A DNA stretch of 64,000 nt, from assembly GCF_013520985.1 (NCBI RefSeq), contig NZ_JACDTY010000014.1, positions 122,327-186,326 of the forward strand. The letters run 5' to 3'. A program made the position numbers and the translations under genes. Positions 17,287 to 26,775 of this stretch are shown one piece after another. Below the pieces are notes generated by a model that searched no databases, was not told the DNA's origin, and saw only the letters and a list, made by a program, of their open reading frames with translations. The DNA is from Mesorhizobium neociceri (GTDB lineage: Bacteria > Pseudomonadota > Alphaproteobacteria > Rhizobiales > Rhizobiaceae). Position 1 is the stretch's first letter. Each line of letters starts with the position of its first letter.

Positions 17287-19305
17287 ATGCCCGACCTACA
17301 CCTCGTCGAAGCCTCGATCACCGACCTGCGCCATGCGTTGGAGGCGGGCACTGTCACTAGCGTCGAGCTGGTCGGCGCATATCTGCGGCGCATTGCGCAT
17401 TACGACCGCCATGGCATTGCGCTGAATGCCGTGCCCGTGCTCAATGCCAAAATGTTCGAGGAGGCAGCCGCCTCCGATCTGCGCCGCCGCAATGGTGCTG
17501 TGCTCGGGCCGCTCGACGGCATCCCTTACACTGCCAAGGACAGTTACAAGGTCAAGGGCATGACGGTGGCGGCCGGCTCGCCGGCCTTCGAGCATCTCGT
17601 CGCCAATGAGGACGCCTTTACCATCGCGTGCCTCAGGGTCGGCGGCGCGGTGCTGATCGGGCTGACCAACATGCCGCCTATGGCCAATGGCGGCATGCAG
17701 CGCGGCGTCTATGGCCGCGCTGAAAGCCCCTACAATGCCGATTACCTGACCGCCGCCTTCGCCTCCGGCTCGTCCAACGGTTCGGGCACGGCGACTGCCG
17801 CCAGCTTCGCTGCCTTTGGGCTGGGCGAGGAGACGTGGTCGTCGGGGCGGGCGCCGGCCTCGAACAATGCGCTGGTCGCCTACACACCGTCGCGCGGTGT
17901 CATTTCGGTCAGGGGCAACTGGCCGCTGGTGCCGACCATGGATGTGGTGGTGCCACACACGCGCGGCATGGCCGACATGCTCGGACTGCTCGACATGATC
18001 GTCGCCGACGATGACGAGACGCGCGGCGATTTCTGGCGCGTGCAGCCCTGGGTGCCGATCCCGAAAAGCGCCGATCTCAGGCCGCCACGCTACGCCGCGC
18101 TCAAACTGGAAGGCTCGCTGAAGGGCAAGCGTCTCGGCGTGCCGAAAATGTATATCGGCCGCGATGGCGAGGCGACAAAGCCCATCGAGACCTGCGCCTC
18201 GGTGCTCGACCTTTGGCGGCAGGCGGCGGGCGATCTCGAAAAACTCGGCGCCGAAGTGGTCGAGGTCGATTTCCCCGTCGTCTCCAATTACGAACGCGAC
18301 CGCCCGGGTGCGCAAAACATGGTCGAGCGCGGGCTGGTGCCGGAAGCCTTCGCCGAGCGCGAAATCTGGGATCTCTGCATCTGGGGCTGGGACGATTTTC
18401 TGCGCGCCAATGCCGATCCCGCCATCCCTGATCTGGCTTCGGTCGACGGCCCAAAAATTTTCCCGCAGCCGCCGGGCACGCTGCCCGACCGCTATGGCAA
18501 TGACGGTTTCGATCTCGCCGACTATGTCACCCGTGCGAAACAGGGCGTGACGCCCTTCCGCGACATTCCCGAGATGGAAGACGGGCTGAAGGGACTAGAG
18601 GCAACGCGGCGCCTGGATTTCGAGGACTGGCTGGACGAGAACCGGCTCGACGCGGTGGTGCTGCCGGCGGTCGCCGATGTTGGACCGGCCGATGCAGATG
18701 TCGACGAGGCTGCGGCGGACCTTGCCTGGCGCAATGGTACCTGGGTTGCCAACGGCAATCTGGTGTGGCGCCATCTCGGCATCCCCACCGTCACCGTGCC
18801 GATGGGCACGATGGCCGATATCGGCATGCCGGTCGGGCTGACGTTTGCCGGCAAGGCCTATGACGATGTGAACCTGCTACGCTTGGCCGGCGACTACGAG
18901 CGCGCCACCCAACGCCGCACCAGCCCGCCGCGCACGCCGGCGCTGGCGGATGATGTGTTTGCGGAACGCGGTGGCTCGCGGGCCAGCGATACGCCGCCGT
19001 TGACGCTCACACTTGCCGCCGAGACGAGGCTTCGGGGAGACCAGGCCGAGATCGTCGTAACGGTCGAACTCGATGCTGCGATCGACCCGGAAACGGTTGG
19101 CGTCAAGGTCCATGTCAATGGCGAACCCGTCGCCATACAGCAACGCGGCGGCCGCCTTTACGGCAGCATCCTGGTGCCAGCAGTCGAACATGAAAGATCC
19201 CACAGCGTCTGGCGCGGCGCCTACGGTTCGATCGTCACCGTCATCGTGCGGCTGGAGGATGGGCGAACCGCTGGTGGTTATGTGGTGACTGGTGGAATCG
19301 GGTGA
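17287..19305 (+). CDS. Amidase with an extra C-terminal domain
   Basis: 672 residues, longer than the usual 450-520. The amidase-signature Ser-Ser-Lys triad can be placed: Lys84 in YTAKDSYKVKG, the cis-Ser at 162 in ASGSSNGSG and the nucleophile Ser186 in EETWSSGRAPAS. The Gly-rich motif deviates from the canonical GGSSGG. From about residue 570 there is an added segment of alternating hydrophobic residues (VTVELDAAIDPETVGVKVHV; SVWRGAYGSIVTVIVRLEDG) that looks like a beta-sandwich. It hydrolyses an amide, substrate unknown. The ATG at 17287 was chosen because it begins the family N-terminus (LVEASITDLRHAL). Confidence 0.85.
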   Translation: MPDLHLVEASITDLRHALEAGTVTSVELVGAYLRRIAHYDRHGIALNAVPVLNAKMFEEAAASDLRRRNGAVLGPLDGIPYTAKDSYKVKGMTVAAGSPAFEHLVANEDAFTIACLRVGGAVLIGLTNMPPMANGGMQRGVYGRAESPYNADYLTAAFASGSSNGSGTATAASFAAFGLGEETWSSGRAPASNNALVAYTPSRGVISVRGNWPLVPTMDVVVPHTRGMADMLGLLDMIVADDDETRGDFWRVQPWVPIPKSADLRPPRYAALKLEGSLKGKRLGVPKMYIGRDGEATKPIETCASVLDLWRQAAGDLEKLGAEVVEVDFPVVSNYERDRPGAQNMVERGLVPEAFAEREIWDLCIWGWDDFLRANADPAIPDLASVDGPKIFPQPPGTLPDRYGNDGFDLADYVTRAKQGVTPFRDIPEMEDGLKGLEATRRLDFEDWLDENRLDAVVLPAVADVGPADADVDEAAADLAWRNGTWVANGNLVWRHLGIPTVTVPMGTMADIGMPVGLTFAGKAYDDVNLLRLAGDYERATQRRTSPPRTPALADDVFAERGGSRASDTPPLTLTLAAETRLRGDQAEIVVTVELDAAIDPETVGVKVHVNGEPVAIQQRGGRLYGSILVPAVEHERSHSVWRGAYGSIVTVIVRLEDGRTAGGYVVTGGIG

Positions 19306-19320
19306 GGCGGCGAAATAGCT

Positions 19321-19346
19321 GATCTCCCCCCTCGAGGGGGGAGATC
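19321..19346. repeat. Perfect 26-base palindrome
   Basis: GATCTCCCCCCTC followed by its exact reverse complement, 16 bases after the amidase stop. It is a single copy of the hairpin found in the element at 17011-17197 and could act as a bidirectional transcription stop between the amidase and the cysteine hydrolase. Confidence 0.7.
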
Positions 19347-19394
19347 GGCAACTCCACCGCTTGACCCATCTCCCTCGCGCGCTATCTTCGCGCC

Positions 19395-19934
19395 ATGTCA
19401 AAAGCTCCCGCTCCCCTCATCGTCATCGATCTCCAGACCAACATGTTCGACGGGCGCGTCGAGCCGCCGATCCACGATGCGCCGGGTATCGCCGAGCGCA
19501 CCCGTTCGCTGATCGACTGGGCGCGACGCGAGGGCCGCAAGGTCGCTTTCATCAGGCATGACGGGCCGGCCGGCGATCCGCTGGCGCCGGGCGAGCCGGG
19601 CTGGCCGGTATGGCCGGAACTCGGCCAGGCCAAGGACGAGCCGACATTCTCCAAGACCGTCCGCAATGCCTTCTCGAATGCCGAGCTTGGCGCGTGGGTG
19701 GCCGGGCAGGGGGCTGGCGAGGTCGTGCTCGCCGGCGCCCAAACCGATTTCTGCATCGCTGGCACCGTCAAGGGCGCCTTGGCCGAAGGCCTCGCCGTCA
19801 TCGTGGTTTCCGACGCGCATTCGACGCTGGACACGCTCGACGCAACCGCCGCCGAGATCATCGCTCGACACAATGCGGCCTTTGCTAAGGACGGCGCCAC
19901 GCTGGTGACGACGCAGGCGCTGACCGAAGCCTGA
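19395..19934 (+). CDS. Cysteine hydrolase, isochorismatase family
   Basis: 179-residue alpha/beta hydrolase of the isochorismatase-like superfamily, which hydrolyses amides or vinyl ethers in nicotinamide, carbamate or phenazine pathways. The triad is visible: Asp in LIVIDLQTNMF (about residue 12), Lys in PTFSKTVRNAF, and the nucleophile Cys in AGAQTDFCIAGTV, where the Cys follows the usual T(D/N)xC pattern. Length is typical. The true substrate cannot be assigned. Confidence 0.9.
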   Translation: MSKAPAPLIVIDLQTNMFDGRVEPPIHDAPGIAERTRSLIDWARREGRKVAFIRHDGPAGDPLAPGEPGWPVWPELGQAKDEPTFSKTVRNAFSNAELGAWVAGQGAGEVVLAGAQTDFCIAGTVKGALAEGLAVIVVSDAHSTLDTLDATAAEIIARHNAAFAKDGATLVTTQALTEA

Positions 19935-19970
19935 CGCACGCCAACCGCACGGAAGACTGGGAGAGTTGTC

Positions 19971-20420
19971 TTGCCAACCCTGACCTTGCCGGCCGAAGGC
20001 GGCTGCCGCTGCGGACGTGTGCGGCTCAAGATCTCCGCCGCACCGCTTTTGACCATGGCCTGCCATTGCACCGGCTGCCAGCGCATGTCGGCCAGCGCCT
20101 ATTCGCTGAGCGCCGCCATTCCCTCGGATGGGTTCGAAATCACGCAGGGCGAGCCGGTGATCGGCGGGCTGCACGGCGCCTCGCGCCACTATTTCTGCCC
20201 GCATTGCATGAGCTGGATGTTTACGCGGCCCGAAGAGCTCGACTGGTTCGTCAATCTGCGTCCGACCATGCTCGACGAACCCGGCTGGTTCACGCCGTTC
20301 ATCGAGACATGGACCAGCGAGAAACTGCCCTGGGCGGAGACGCCGGCGGTGCACAGCTACGCTGCGCTGCCGGCGTTCGAGGAGTATGAGGGGCTGGTGG
20401 CGGAGTATGCGGGACGCTGA
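19971..20420 (+). CDS. GFA-family zinc protein
   Basis: 149-residue protein of the glutathione-dependent formaldehyde-activating (GFA/CENP-V) fold. The conserved zinc cysteines are present: GGCRCGRVRL, CHCTGCQRMS and YFCPHCMSWMF. The start is a TTG at 19971 with GGGAGAG upstream; no better in-frame ATG precedes the first zinc motif. The family is widespread and mostly uncharacterised in bacteria, so formaldehyde chemistry is not implied. Confidence 0.9.
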   Translation: MPTLTLPAEGGCRCGRVRLKISAAPLLTMACHCTGCQRMSASAYSLSAAIPSDGFEITQGEPVIGGLHGASRHYFCPHCMSWMFTRPEELDWFVNLRPTMLDEPGWFTPFIETWTSEKLPWAETPAVHSYAALPAFEEYEGLVAEYAGR

Positions 20421-20435
20421 AGGCTGAGCGCTTTA

Positions 20436-20620
20436 CCTTCTCCCCTTGTGGGAGAAGGTGGCCTCGCGAAGCGAGGTCGGATGAGGGGTGCTCCAGCTTG
20501 ACGCACACATCTGCATTCGCTCCCTGGCAGCAGGAACACCAACGCCTCACTTCGCTGGAACACCCCTCATCCGTCTCGGCGCTAAAGCGCCGATCCACCT
20601 TCTCCCACAAGGGGAGAAGG
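20436..20620. repeat. Bipartite inverted-repeat element, family A
   Basis: Second copy of the element at 6925-7071. The ends (20436-20461 and 20595-20620) are inverted hairpin copies identical to that element, with AGGGGTGC and GAACACCCCT inside and a different centre. It fills most of the gap before the LacI-type regulator. Confidence 0.8.
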
Positions 20621-20657
20621 TAAGAGCGCAGCGTCTGCAAAAATTTCCATCGAATCG

Positions 20658-20677
20658 ATTGCGCAAACGTTTCGATC
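20658..20677. promoter_or_regulatory. Candidate LacI-family operator
   Basis: The site ATTGCGCAAACGTTTCGATC has the perfect 8-base core AAACGTTT, the form typical of operators for the PurR/RbsR branch of LacI regulators. It lies about 80-100 bases upstream of the regulator's start, so it could mediate autorepression of the whole sugar operon. Binding is inferred. Confidence 0.5.
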
Positions 20678-20756
20678 ACCCTAAGCTCCCCGAAAATCCG
20701 CCATCAGAGCGGACGGGAAACGCATAGGGAGGAGCGCTTGCAGGCGCTGAATTGTC

Positions 20757-21755
20757 TTGCCGACAATGGCTGAGGTGGCGCGGCGCGCCGGCGTGTCGGT
20801 GTCGACTGTTTCGCATGTCGTCAACAACACGCGCTTCGTTTCGCTGGAGAAGGCGAAGCTGATCAACGACGCCATTGCCGCCATGGGCTATCAGCCCAAC
20901 GAGCTGGCGCGGTCGCTGAAAGCATCGACCACCAACAGTGTCGGCCTGGCGATCTCGGCGATCTCCAATCCCTATTTCACCGACATCATCTGTGCGGTCG
21001 AGGCCGAATGCGCGCGCCTCGGCCTGATGGTCTTTCTCTCCGACACGCAGGAAGACCCCGACCGCGAACTGCAAGTGGTGCGCGCCTTCCACCAGCGCCG
21101 CGTCGACGGTGTCATCCTGGCGCCGTCGGGCTCGCCGCAACGGGCCATCGACTATCTCGCCGACAAAAAAGTGCCGTGCGTTTTGATCGACCGTTTCGCC
21201 GATGACCGCTTCGACCAGATCGGCGTCGAGAACGACACCGCGATGCGCGCGCTGATCGACCATGTCGCTTCCTTCGGCCATAAGCGCATCGGCTATATCG
21301 CCGGCCAGCCCGGACTGGCGACGACGCGCGAGCGCATCGAGGCGTTCCACGCTTCGCTCGCCGCCAATGGACTTGAGAGCCTGCCGCACTATGTCTCGCC
21401 GGAGAATGTCGACACGGCGGCGGCGACCGCATCCACCCACGCCATCCTGTCGCTGCCTCAGCCGCCAACAGCATTGGTCACCGGCAACAACATGACGACG
21501 ATCGGAGCCGTCCGCGCCATCCGCGAAAAGGGTCTAATCATCCCGCGCGATCTGTCGCTGGTCGGCTTCGACGATTTCGAATGGGCCGACTGTTTCGAGC
21601 CCAGGCTGACGCTGATCGAGCAGCCCTGCACCGAGATCGGCCGCCAGGCGGCGGCGCTGCTCAGCGCCCGCATCGCGTCGACCGCGTCCGCGCCGCGCTC
21701 GGTGCGGCTGCAGGCGACGCTGCAGGCGCGCGCCTCCTGCGGGAGGCCGAAATGA
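20757..21755 (+). CDS. LacI-family transcriptional regulator
   Basis: 332-residue repressor. The N-terminal HTH reads MAEVARRAGVSVSTVSHVVN with the hinge helix NELARSLKASTTNSVGL, followed by a periplasmic-binding-protein-like sensor domain. The start is taken as the TTG at 20757 (Met-Pro-Thr-Met-Ala); an ATG at 20766 is the alternative. Its stop overlaps the ATPase gene start (ATGA), so it heads a sugar-uptake operon. The candidate operator at 20658 suggests it represses its own operon until a sugar binds. Confidence 0.93.
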   Translation: MPTMAEVARRAGVSVSTVSHVVNNTRFVSLEKAKLINDAIAAMGYQPNELARSLKASTTNSVGLAISAISNPYFTDIICAVEAECARLGLMVFLSDTQEDPDRELQVVRAFHQRRVDGVILAPSGSPQRAIDYLADKKVPCVLIDRFADDRFDQIGVENDTAMRALIDHVASFGHKRIGYIAGQPGLATTRERIEAFHASLAANGLESLPHYVSPENVDTAAATASTHAILSLPQPPTALVTGNNMTTIGAVRAIREKGLIIPRDLSLVGFDDFEWADCFEPRLTLIEQPCTEIGRQAAALLSARIASTASAPRSVRLQATLQARASCGRPK

Positions 21756-23268
21756 GCGCGCCGCTTCTGGTGATGACCGGCGCCGTCAAACGCTTCGGCG
21801 GCGTGCAGGCGTTGCGCGGTGTCGACTTCGACCTCAAGGCGGGCGAGATCCACGCTTTGCTCGGCGAGAACGGCGCCGGCAAGTCGACGCTGATGAACCT
21901 TTTGTCGGGCGTCTACATGCCGGACGAAGGCACGATCGAGATCGACGGCAAACCGGTGCGCTTCAACAACCCGCGCGAGGCGCAAGCCGCGGGCATCGCC
22001 ACCATCTTCCAGGAGCTCGACCTGGTGCCGTCGCTCGACGTCGCGGCCAATCTCTTCCTCGGCCGCGAGCTGATGCGTCCGGGCGGCTTCCTCGACGTGC
22101 CGGCGATGCGCCGCGAGGCGAAGAAGCGGCTGGAAGCGATCGAGATCGCCATCGATCCAGGGGCGATGGTGGCGGACCTGTCGATCGGCCAGCGGCAAGT
22201 GGTGGCGATCGTCAAGGCGCTGTCCTACGCCTCGCGCGTGCTGATCATGGACGAGCCGACGGCGGCACTCACTGTCGGCGAGGTCGAGCGGCTGTTCGAC
22301 ATCATGCGCAAGCTCGCCGCCACAGGCGTCGGCATCGTCTACATCTCGCACCGGCTGGAGGAAGTGCCGGGTATTGCCGACCGGGTGACGGTGATGCGCG
22401 ATGGCCGCGTTGCCGGCATCACCGAGCCACACGCGCCGCAGGCCGAACTGGTGCGGCTGCTGGTCGGGCGTCCGCTCGACGAGCTCTATCCCCAGCGTTC
22501 CAAGGCCGCAGGAAAACCGCTGCTCAGCCTGCGCGATGCGAGCTTCCGGCTCGCCCGCGACAGCGCCGGCTGGCAGGCGCCGATAGGCGTGTCGCTCGAT
22601 GTCCATGAAGGCGAGATCGTCGGTCTCGCCGGCATCATGGGGGCAGGGCGCACCGAGCTGTTGTCCGCGCTCTACGGCACCGGCCTGTCCGGCCGCTGGG
22701 AAGGCGAGGTCGCCATATCGGGCCGGCCGGTAAAGCTTGATTCCATCAGCGCTGCCCGCCACGCGGGCATCGCCTTCGTAACCGACGACCGCAGGGGCTC
22801 AGGCCTGATGCTGCGCATGGCCGTTGGCCTCAATCTTGTCATGTCGGTCATCCGTCGCATCTCGCCGGCAGGCCTGATGTCGCCAAGCCGGCAGGCCGAG
22901 GCGGTCAAACAATCTTTCGGCCAGTTCGATATCCGCCCGAAGAACCCGGATATCGCGGTCGGCGCGTTGTCGGGCGGCAACCAGCAGAAGGTGGTGCTGG
23001 CGAAAGAAATCCTCGGCAACCCGCGCCTGCTTTTGCTCGACGAGCCGACACGCGGCGTCGATGTCGGCGCCAAGGGCGAGATTTACGCACGGCTGCGGGC
23101 GCTCGCGGCACAAGGGCTCGGCATATTGGTGGCGTCCAGCGAAATGCCGGAGCTGATCGGCCTGTGCGACCGCATCGTGGTGCTGCGCCAGGGGCGCAAT
23201 GTGGCGGAATTCATGGGCGGCGTCGACGAGCACACGGTGCTGGCCGCGGCCAACGGCAGGGAGGCCTG

Positions 23269-23269
<1 letters not shown>
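21752..23269 (+). CDS. Sugar ABC transporter ATPase, CUT2 family
   Basis: 505-residue protein with two fused ATPase halves, as in RbsA/MglA/XylG. The first half has Walker A GENGAGKST, signature LSIGQRQ and Walker B LIMDEPTAAL. The second has the degenerate Walker A GIMGAGRTE normal for this family, signature LSGGNQQK and LLLDEPTRGVD. It energises uptake of a pentose, hexose or related sugar. It overlaps its neighbours on both sides (ATGA with the regulator, TGATG with the permease). Confidence 0.95.
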
Positions 23270-24321
<1,052 letters not shown>

Positions 24322-24382
24322 GAGGAGACGGCGAAACGTCAACCAAGGTCTGGCCCCCCGGCCCGACGAGGAGGAGAGAGTA

Positions 24383-25366
24383 ATGACAACGACTACAAGA
24401 GCATCGACCCTCAAGGCCGTGCTTCTGGCCGGCGCCGGCCTGTGCATTGCAGGCTCTGCCTATGCCGCCGACCCGATGGTGAAAGCATGCGCCAAGGACG
24501 GCCAGTTCATCATCGGCTTTTCGCAGGCCAACAATGCCGAGCCCTACCGCCAGCACGTCAATGACGAGCTGGAGGCGGCGGCCAAGGAAGTGCCTGGCTT
24601 CACGCTGCAGATCGCCGACGGCGCCGGCAACGTCAACACGCAGACCTCGCAGGTCGACAATTTCATCACCCAGAAGGTCGACATCCTGCTGATCTCGCCC
24701 TTCGAGGCTGCGCCGCTGACGCCGGCGGTGAAGCGCGCCATGGATGCCGGCATCCCGGTCATCGAGCTCGACCGCAAGACGGTCGGCGACCCTGGCAAGG
24801 ACTACACCGCCTTCATCGGCGGCGACAATTTCAAGATCGCCGAGGAAGCCGGCAAATATACCGCCAAGACCCTGCTGCCCGATGGCGGCGAGGCAGCGGT
24901 GCTGGAGGGCCTGCCGAGCTCGACGCCGGCGGTGGAGCGGCTGAATGGCTTCAAGGAAGGCGTGAAGGGGAATGCGAAGATCCAGATCGTGGCCGAGCAG
25001 GCCGCCGACTGGGTGCCGGACAAAGCCCAGGTCGCCTTCGCCGCCATGCTGCAGGCGCACCCCGACATCAAGGTGCTCTACGCCTCCAACGACATGATGG
25101 CCGCCGGCGCGCTGCTCGCCGCCAAGGGCGCGGGCAAGGACGTCAAGATCATCGGCACCGACGGCCTGCCTGGCCCGGCCGGCGGCATCGAGGCCGTCGC
25201 CAAAGGCGACTGGGCCGCGACCTTCACCTACCCGACGGGTGCCAAGGAAGCGATCGAGATGTCGAAAAAGATCCTGCTCGACTGCGCGACGTCGGTGGAC
25301 ACGACCGTGACGGTGGAAACGACTGCGATCACGGCTGAGAATGCTAAGCAGATGATGGGGAAGTGA
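24383..25366 (+). CDS. Sugar ABC transporter substrate-binding protein
   Basis: 327-residue periplasmic binding protein with a Sec signal peptide (about 1-28, ending SAYAAD). The fold is the ribose/galactose-binding type I: IIGFSQANNAEPYRQH, then KVDILLISPFEA and VIELDRK. The IGFSQ opening resembles YtfQ-like galactofuranose binders, but the ligand is not certain. GGAGGAGAGAG precedes the ATG. It is the last gene of the LacI operon, and its final codons lie in a sequence that recurs at 37026 together with the terminator. Confidence 0.93.
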   Translation: MTTTTRASTLKAVLLAGAGLCIAGSAYAADPMVKACAKDGQFIIGFSQANNAEPYRQHVNDELEAAAKEVPGFTLQIADGAGNVNTQTSQVDNFITQKVDILLISPFEAAPLTPAVKRAMDAGIPVIELDRKTVGDPGKDYTAFIGGDNFKIAEEAGKYTAKTLLPDGGEAAVLEGLPSSTPAVERLNGFKEGVKGNAKIQIVAEQAADWVPDKAQVAFAAMLQAHPDIKVLYASNDMMAAGALLAAKGAGKDVKIIGTDGLPGPAGGIEAVAKGDWAATFTYPTGAKEAIEMSKKILLDCATSVDTTVTVETTAITAENAKQMMGK

Positions 25367-25424
25367 GGGGCGGGTAGAGCCCGGCATTGAGGTTGATGTG
25401 CAAGGCCCCGTGAGGGGCCTTGCT
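25354..25424 (+). terminator. Terminator of the sugar operon (repeated element)
   Basis: A 9-base-pair stem CAAGGCCCC/GGGGCCTTG (25401-25409 with 25414-25422) closes a GTGA loop and is followed by a short T-rich tract. The preceding 47 bases, including the last codons and stop of the binding-protein gene, recur almost unchanged at 37026-37096. The whole piece therefore behaves as a mobile or gene-converted terminator module. Confidence 0.8.
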
Positions 25425-25492
25425 TGTTCGGGAACTAATGGCCGACAAAAGGCTGGGTTGACCGATAGGAGATACCCCGCCGCGTGATCCTA

Positions 25493-26152
25493 TTAGAAGA
25501 CGAGAGTCAACTGTGGCGACTCTTGTCGAGCTTCGCGGGACCACACCCATGCGTCGAATTCTCGCCGAGAAATGGAAAGTAGATCGGCTGCGTAGCAGAA
25601 CGCGTTCTTCAGGAAGTCGTAGTCGCCGTTATTGACTCCCGCTCGCGCAGCAAAAGTTCTGATGTGACGATCAACAGCAATCGACTCGATCCCTACCAGG
25701 CAAGCCATGTAGTCGATCGTCTTAGGACCTACTCCATCCAACAATAGGAGGTCGGCGCAGAACGCGTCAGATTTGAGCGCCGTGCGAATGTCCTCTGTGG
25801 TGTCCATTTTTGCCTTATGGAGAAATACGACCAGATGCTCGAAGCGCTCCACCTTGGTCGAGTGCTGCCAGTCGAGGAGATGCGCAGTGCAGCCCTTCTT
25901 AACGAGACAGATGAGCGCACTTACTCGATCCGCATCCGGAAACTCTTTCAGAATACGCCCAACGCGCGGCATGACCACCGAACGGTAGCTAAGCCCCGCC
26001 TGTAGCACGGCATCCGCGAGAAGGGCTCCGGCGTGTTCATAAGTTGTGCGTCGCACATCATAGGTAGTTGGGACGCCTTGCGTTGATGCCAAGTCCGCTA
26101 CACGGCGTGCCGCCTTCAAAAGTTCAAGCCGGTCCGGCGGAGATCGAGTCAC
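25493..26152 (-). CDS. OGG-like HhH DNA glycosylase-fold protein
   Basis: 219 residues from a GTG at 26152 that overlaps the last base of the QueC-like gene's stop (TAGTG). The C-terminal half has the helix-hairpin-helix LLDGVGPKTIDYM with Lys144, and AVDRHIRTF with Asp161. Spacing and context match the catalytic Lys and Asp of 8-oxoguanine glycosylases (GVGTKVADC ... VPVDVH). No iron-sulfur cysteine cluster follows. OGG-like proteins beside QueC-like proteins are a known signature of type IV CBASS (Cap11, Cap9). It is the last gene of the four-gene leftward operon, and base use is less G+C rich than the genome around it. Confidence 0.75.
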   Translation of the reverse strand: MTRSPPDRLELLKAARRVADLASTQGVPTTYDVRRTTYEHAGALLADAVLQAGLSYRSVVMPRVGRILKEFPDADRVSALICLVKKGCTAHLLDWQHSTKVERFEHLVVFLHKAKMDTTEDIRTALKSDAFCADLLLLDGVGPKTIDYMACLVGIESIAVDRHIRTFAARAGVNNGDYDFLKNAFCYAADLLSISRREFDAWVWSREARQESPQLTLVF

Positions 26153-26775
26153 TATAGTAGTCCCGTTTGCTGAAGCGCTCCTAGGCGCTCCACACAGTTT
26201 GGGCAAGCTCCGCAGGGCAGCTTGCTAGATGCTTGGCAGGAGAATGTCCTACCGATGGGAACTCCGAGGCGAATGGCCTCTTGGGCGACTTCTGTCTTTG
26301 ATGAGTATCGAAAGGGTGACGTAAACCGCACCGGTCCGATGGCGTCGGTGAGGCCGTCAAGCTTATTCATAAACTCGGCGGTACAGTCGATTTCCTTGGC
26401 GTGGTTGCTATTGATGAAGCCCGTGTAGACATCGAGGATACCGAGTGTTTGCCCTCTTGCAGCAGCAGCAGCGTAGAACAAAAGGGTACGATAAGGGATG
26501 TAAAGGTCATCATCGCGGACATTGTCCTTCCAGAGGTCGGCCTCAACGATCAGTCGCGATTTCGATCCACGAAAAAGGTCCGAAAGGTCAACACGCTCAG
26601 GGCGCTTCATATCTGCGGGTAGAACTTCATTCACCCGGCTCCACTCGGTCTCGACGCAGTGTTGCCCGTAGTCGAAGAATAGCGGGGTCACGTCCGTTCC
26701 TTCCGCATGCAGCCCGAAAGCAACGGTCGTTGAGTCCAAGCCACCCGATGCGAGAAGCATCACTTTCTTGGTCAT
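26152..26775 (-). CDS. QueC-like ATP-dependent enzyme
   Basis: 207 residues of the PP-loop ATPase fold. The pyrophosphate loop is SGGLDSTT at residues 10-17, IPYRTLLF matches the QueC active-site strand, and the zinc site has Cys180, Cys188, Cys191 and Cys194 (C-x7-CGACPNC). True QueC makes 7-cyano-7-deazaguanine for queuosine, but no other pathway gene (queD, queE, folE, tgt) is nearby. Defence-associated relatives (QatC, Cap9 of type IV CBASS) share these motifs. The start overlaps the upstream stop (ATGA) and the stop overlaps the OGG-like GTG. A role in modifying a partner protein or nucleobase is inferred. Confidence 0.85.
   Translation of the reverse strand: MTKKVMLLASGGLDSTTVAFGLHAEGTDVTPLFFDYGQHCVETEWSRVNEVLPADMKRPERVDLSDLFRGSKSRLIVEADLWKDNVRDDDLYIPYRTLLFYAAAAARGQTLGILDVYTGFINSNHAKEIDCTAEFMNKLDGLTDAIGPVRFTSPFRYSSKTEVAQEAIRLGVPIGRTFSCQASSKLPCGACPNCVERLGALQQTGLL

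Noticed and set aside
26152..26775. Housekeeping queC for queuosine synthesis
   Set aside because: No queD, queE, folE or tgt is nearby, base composition is atypical, and the gene is translationally coupled to two unusual nucleotide enzymes. It cannot be fully excluded without a phylogeny.
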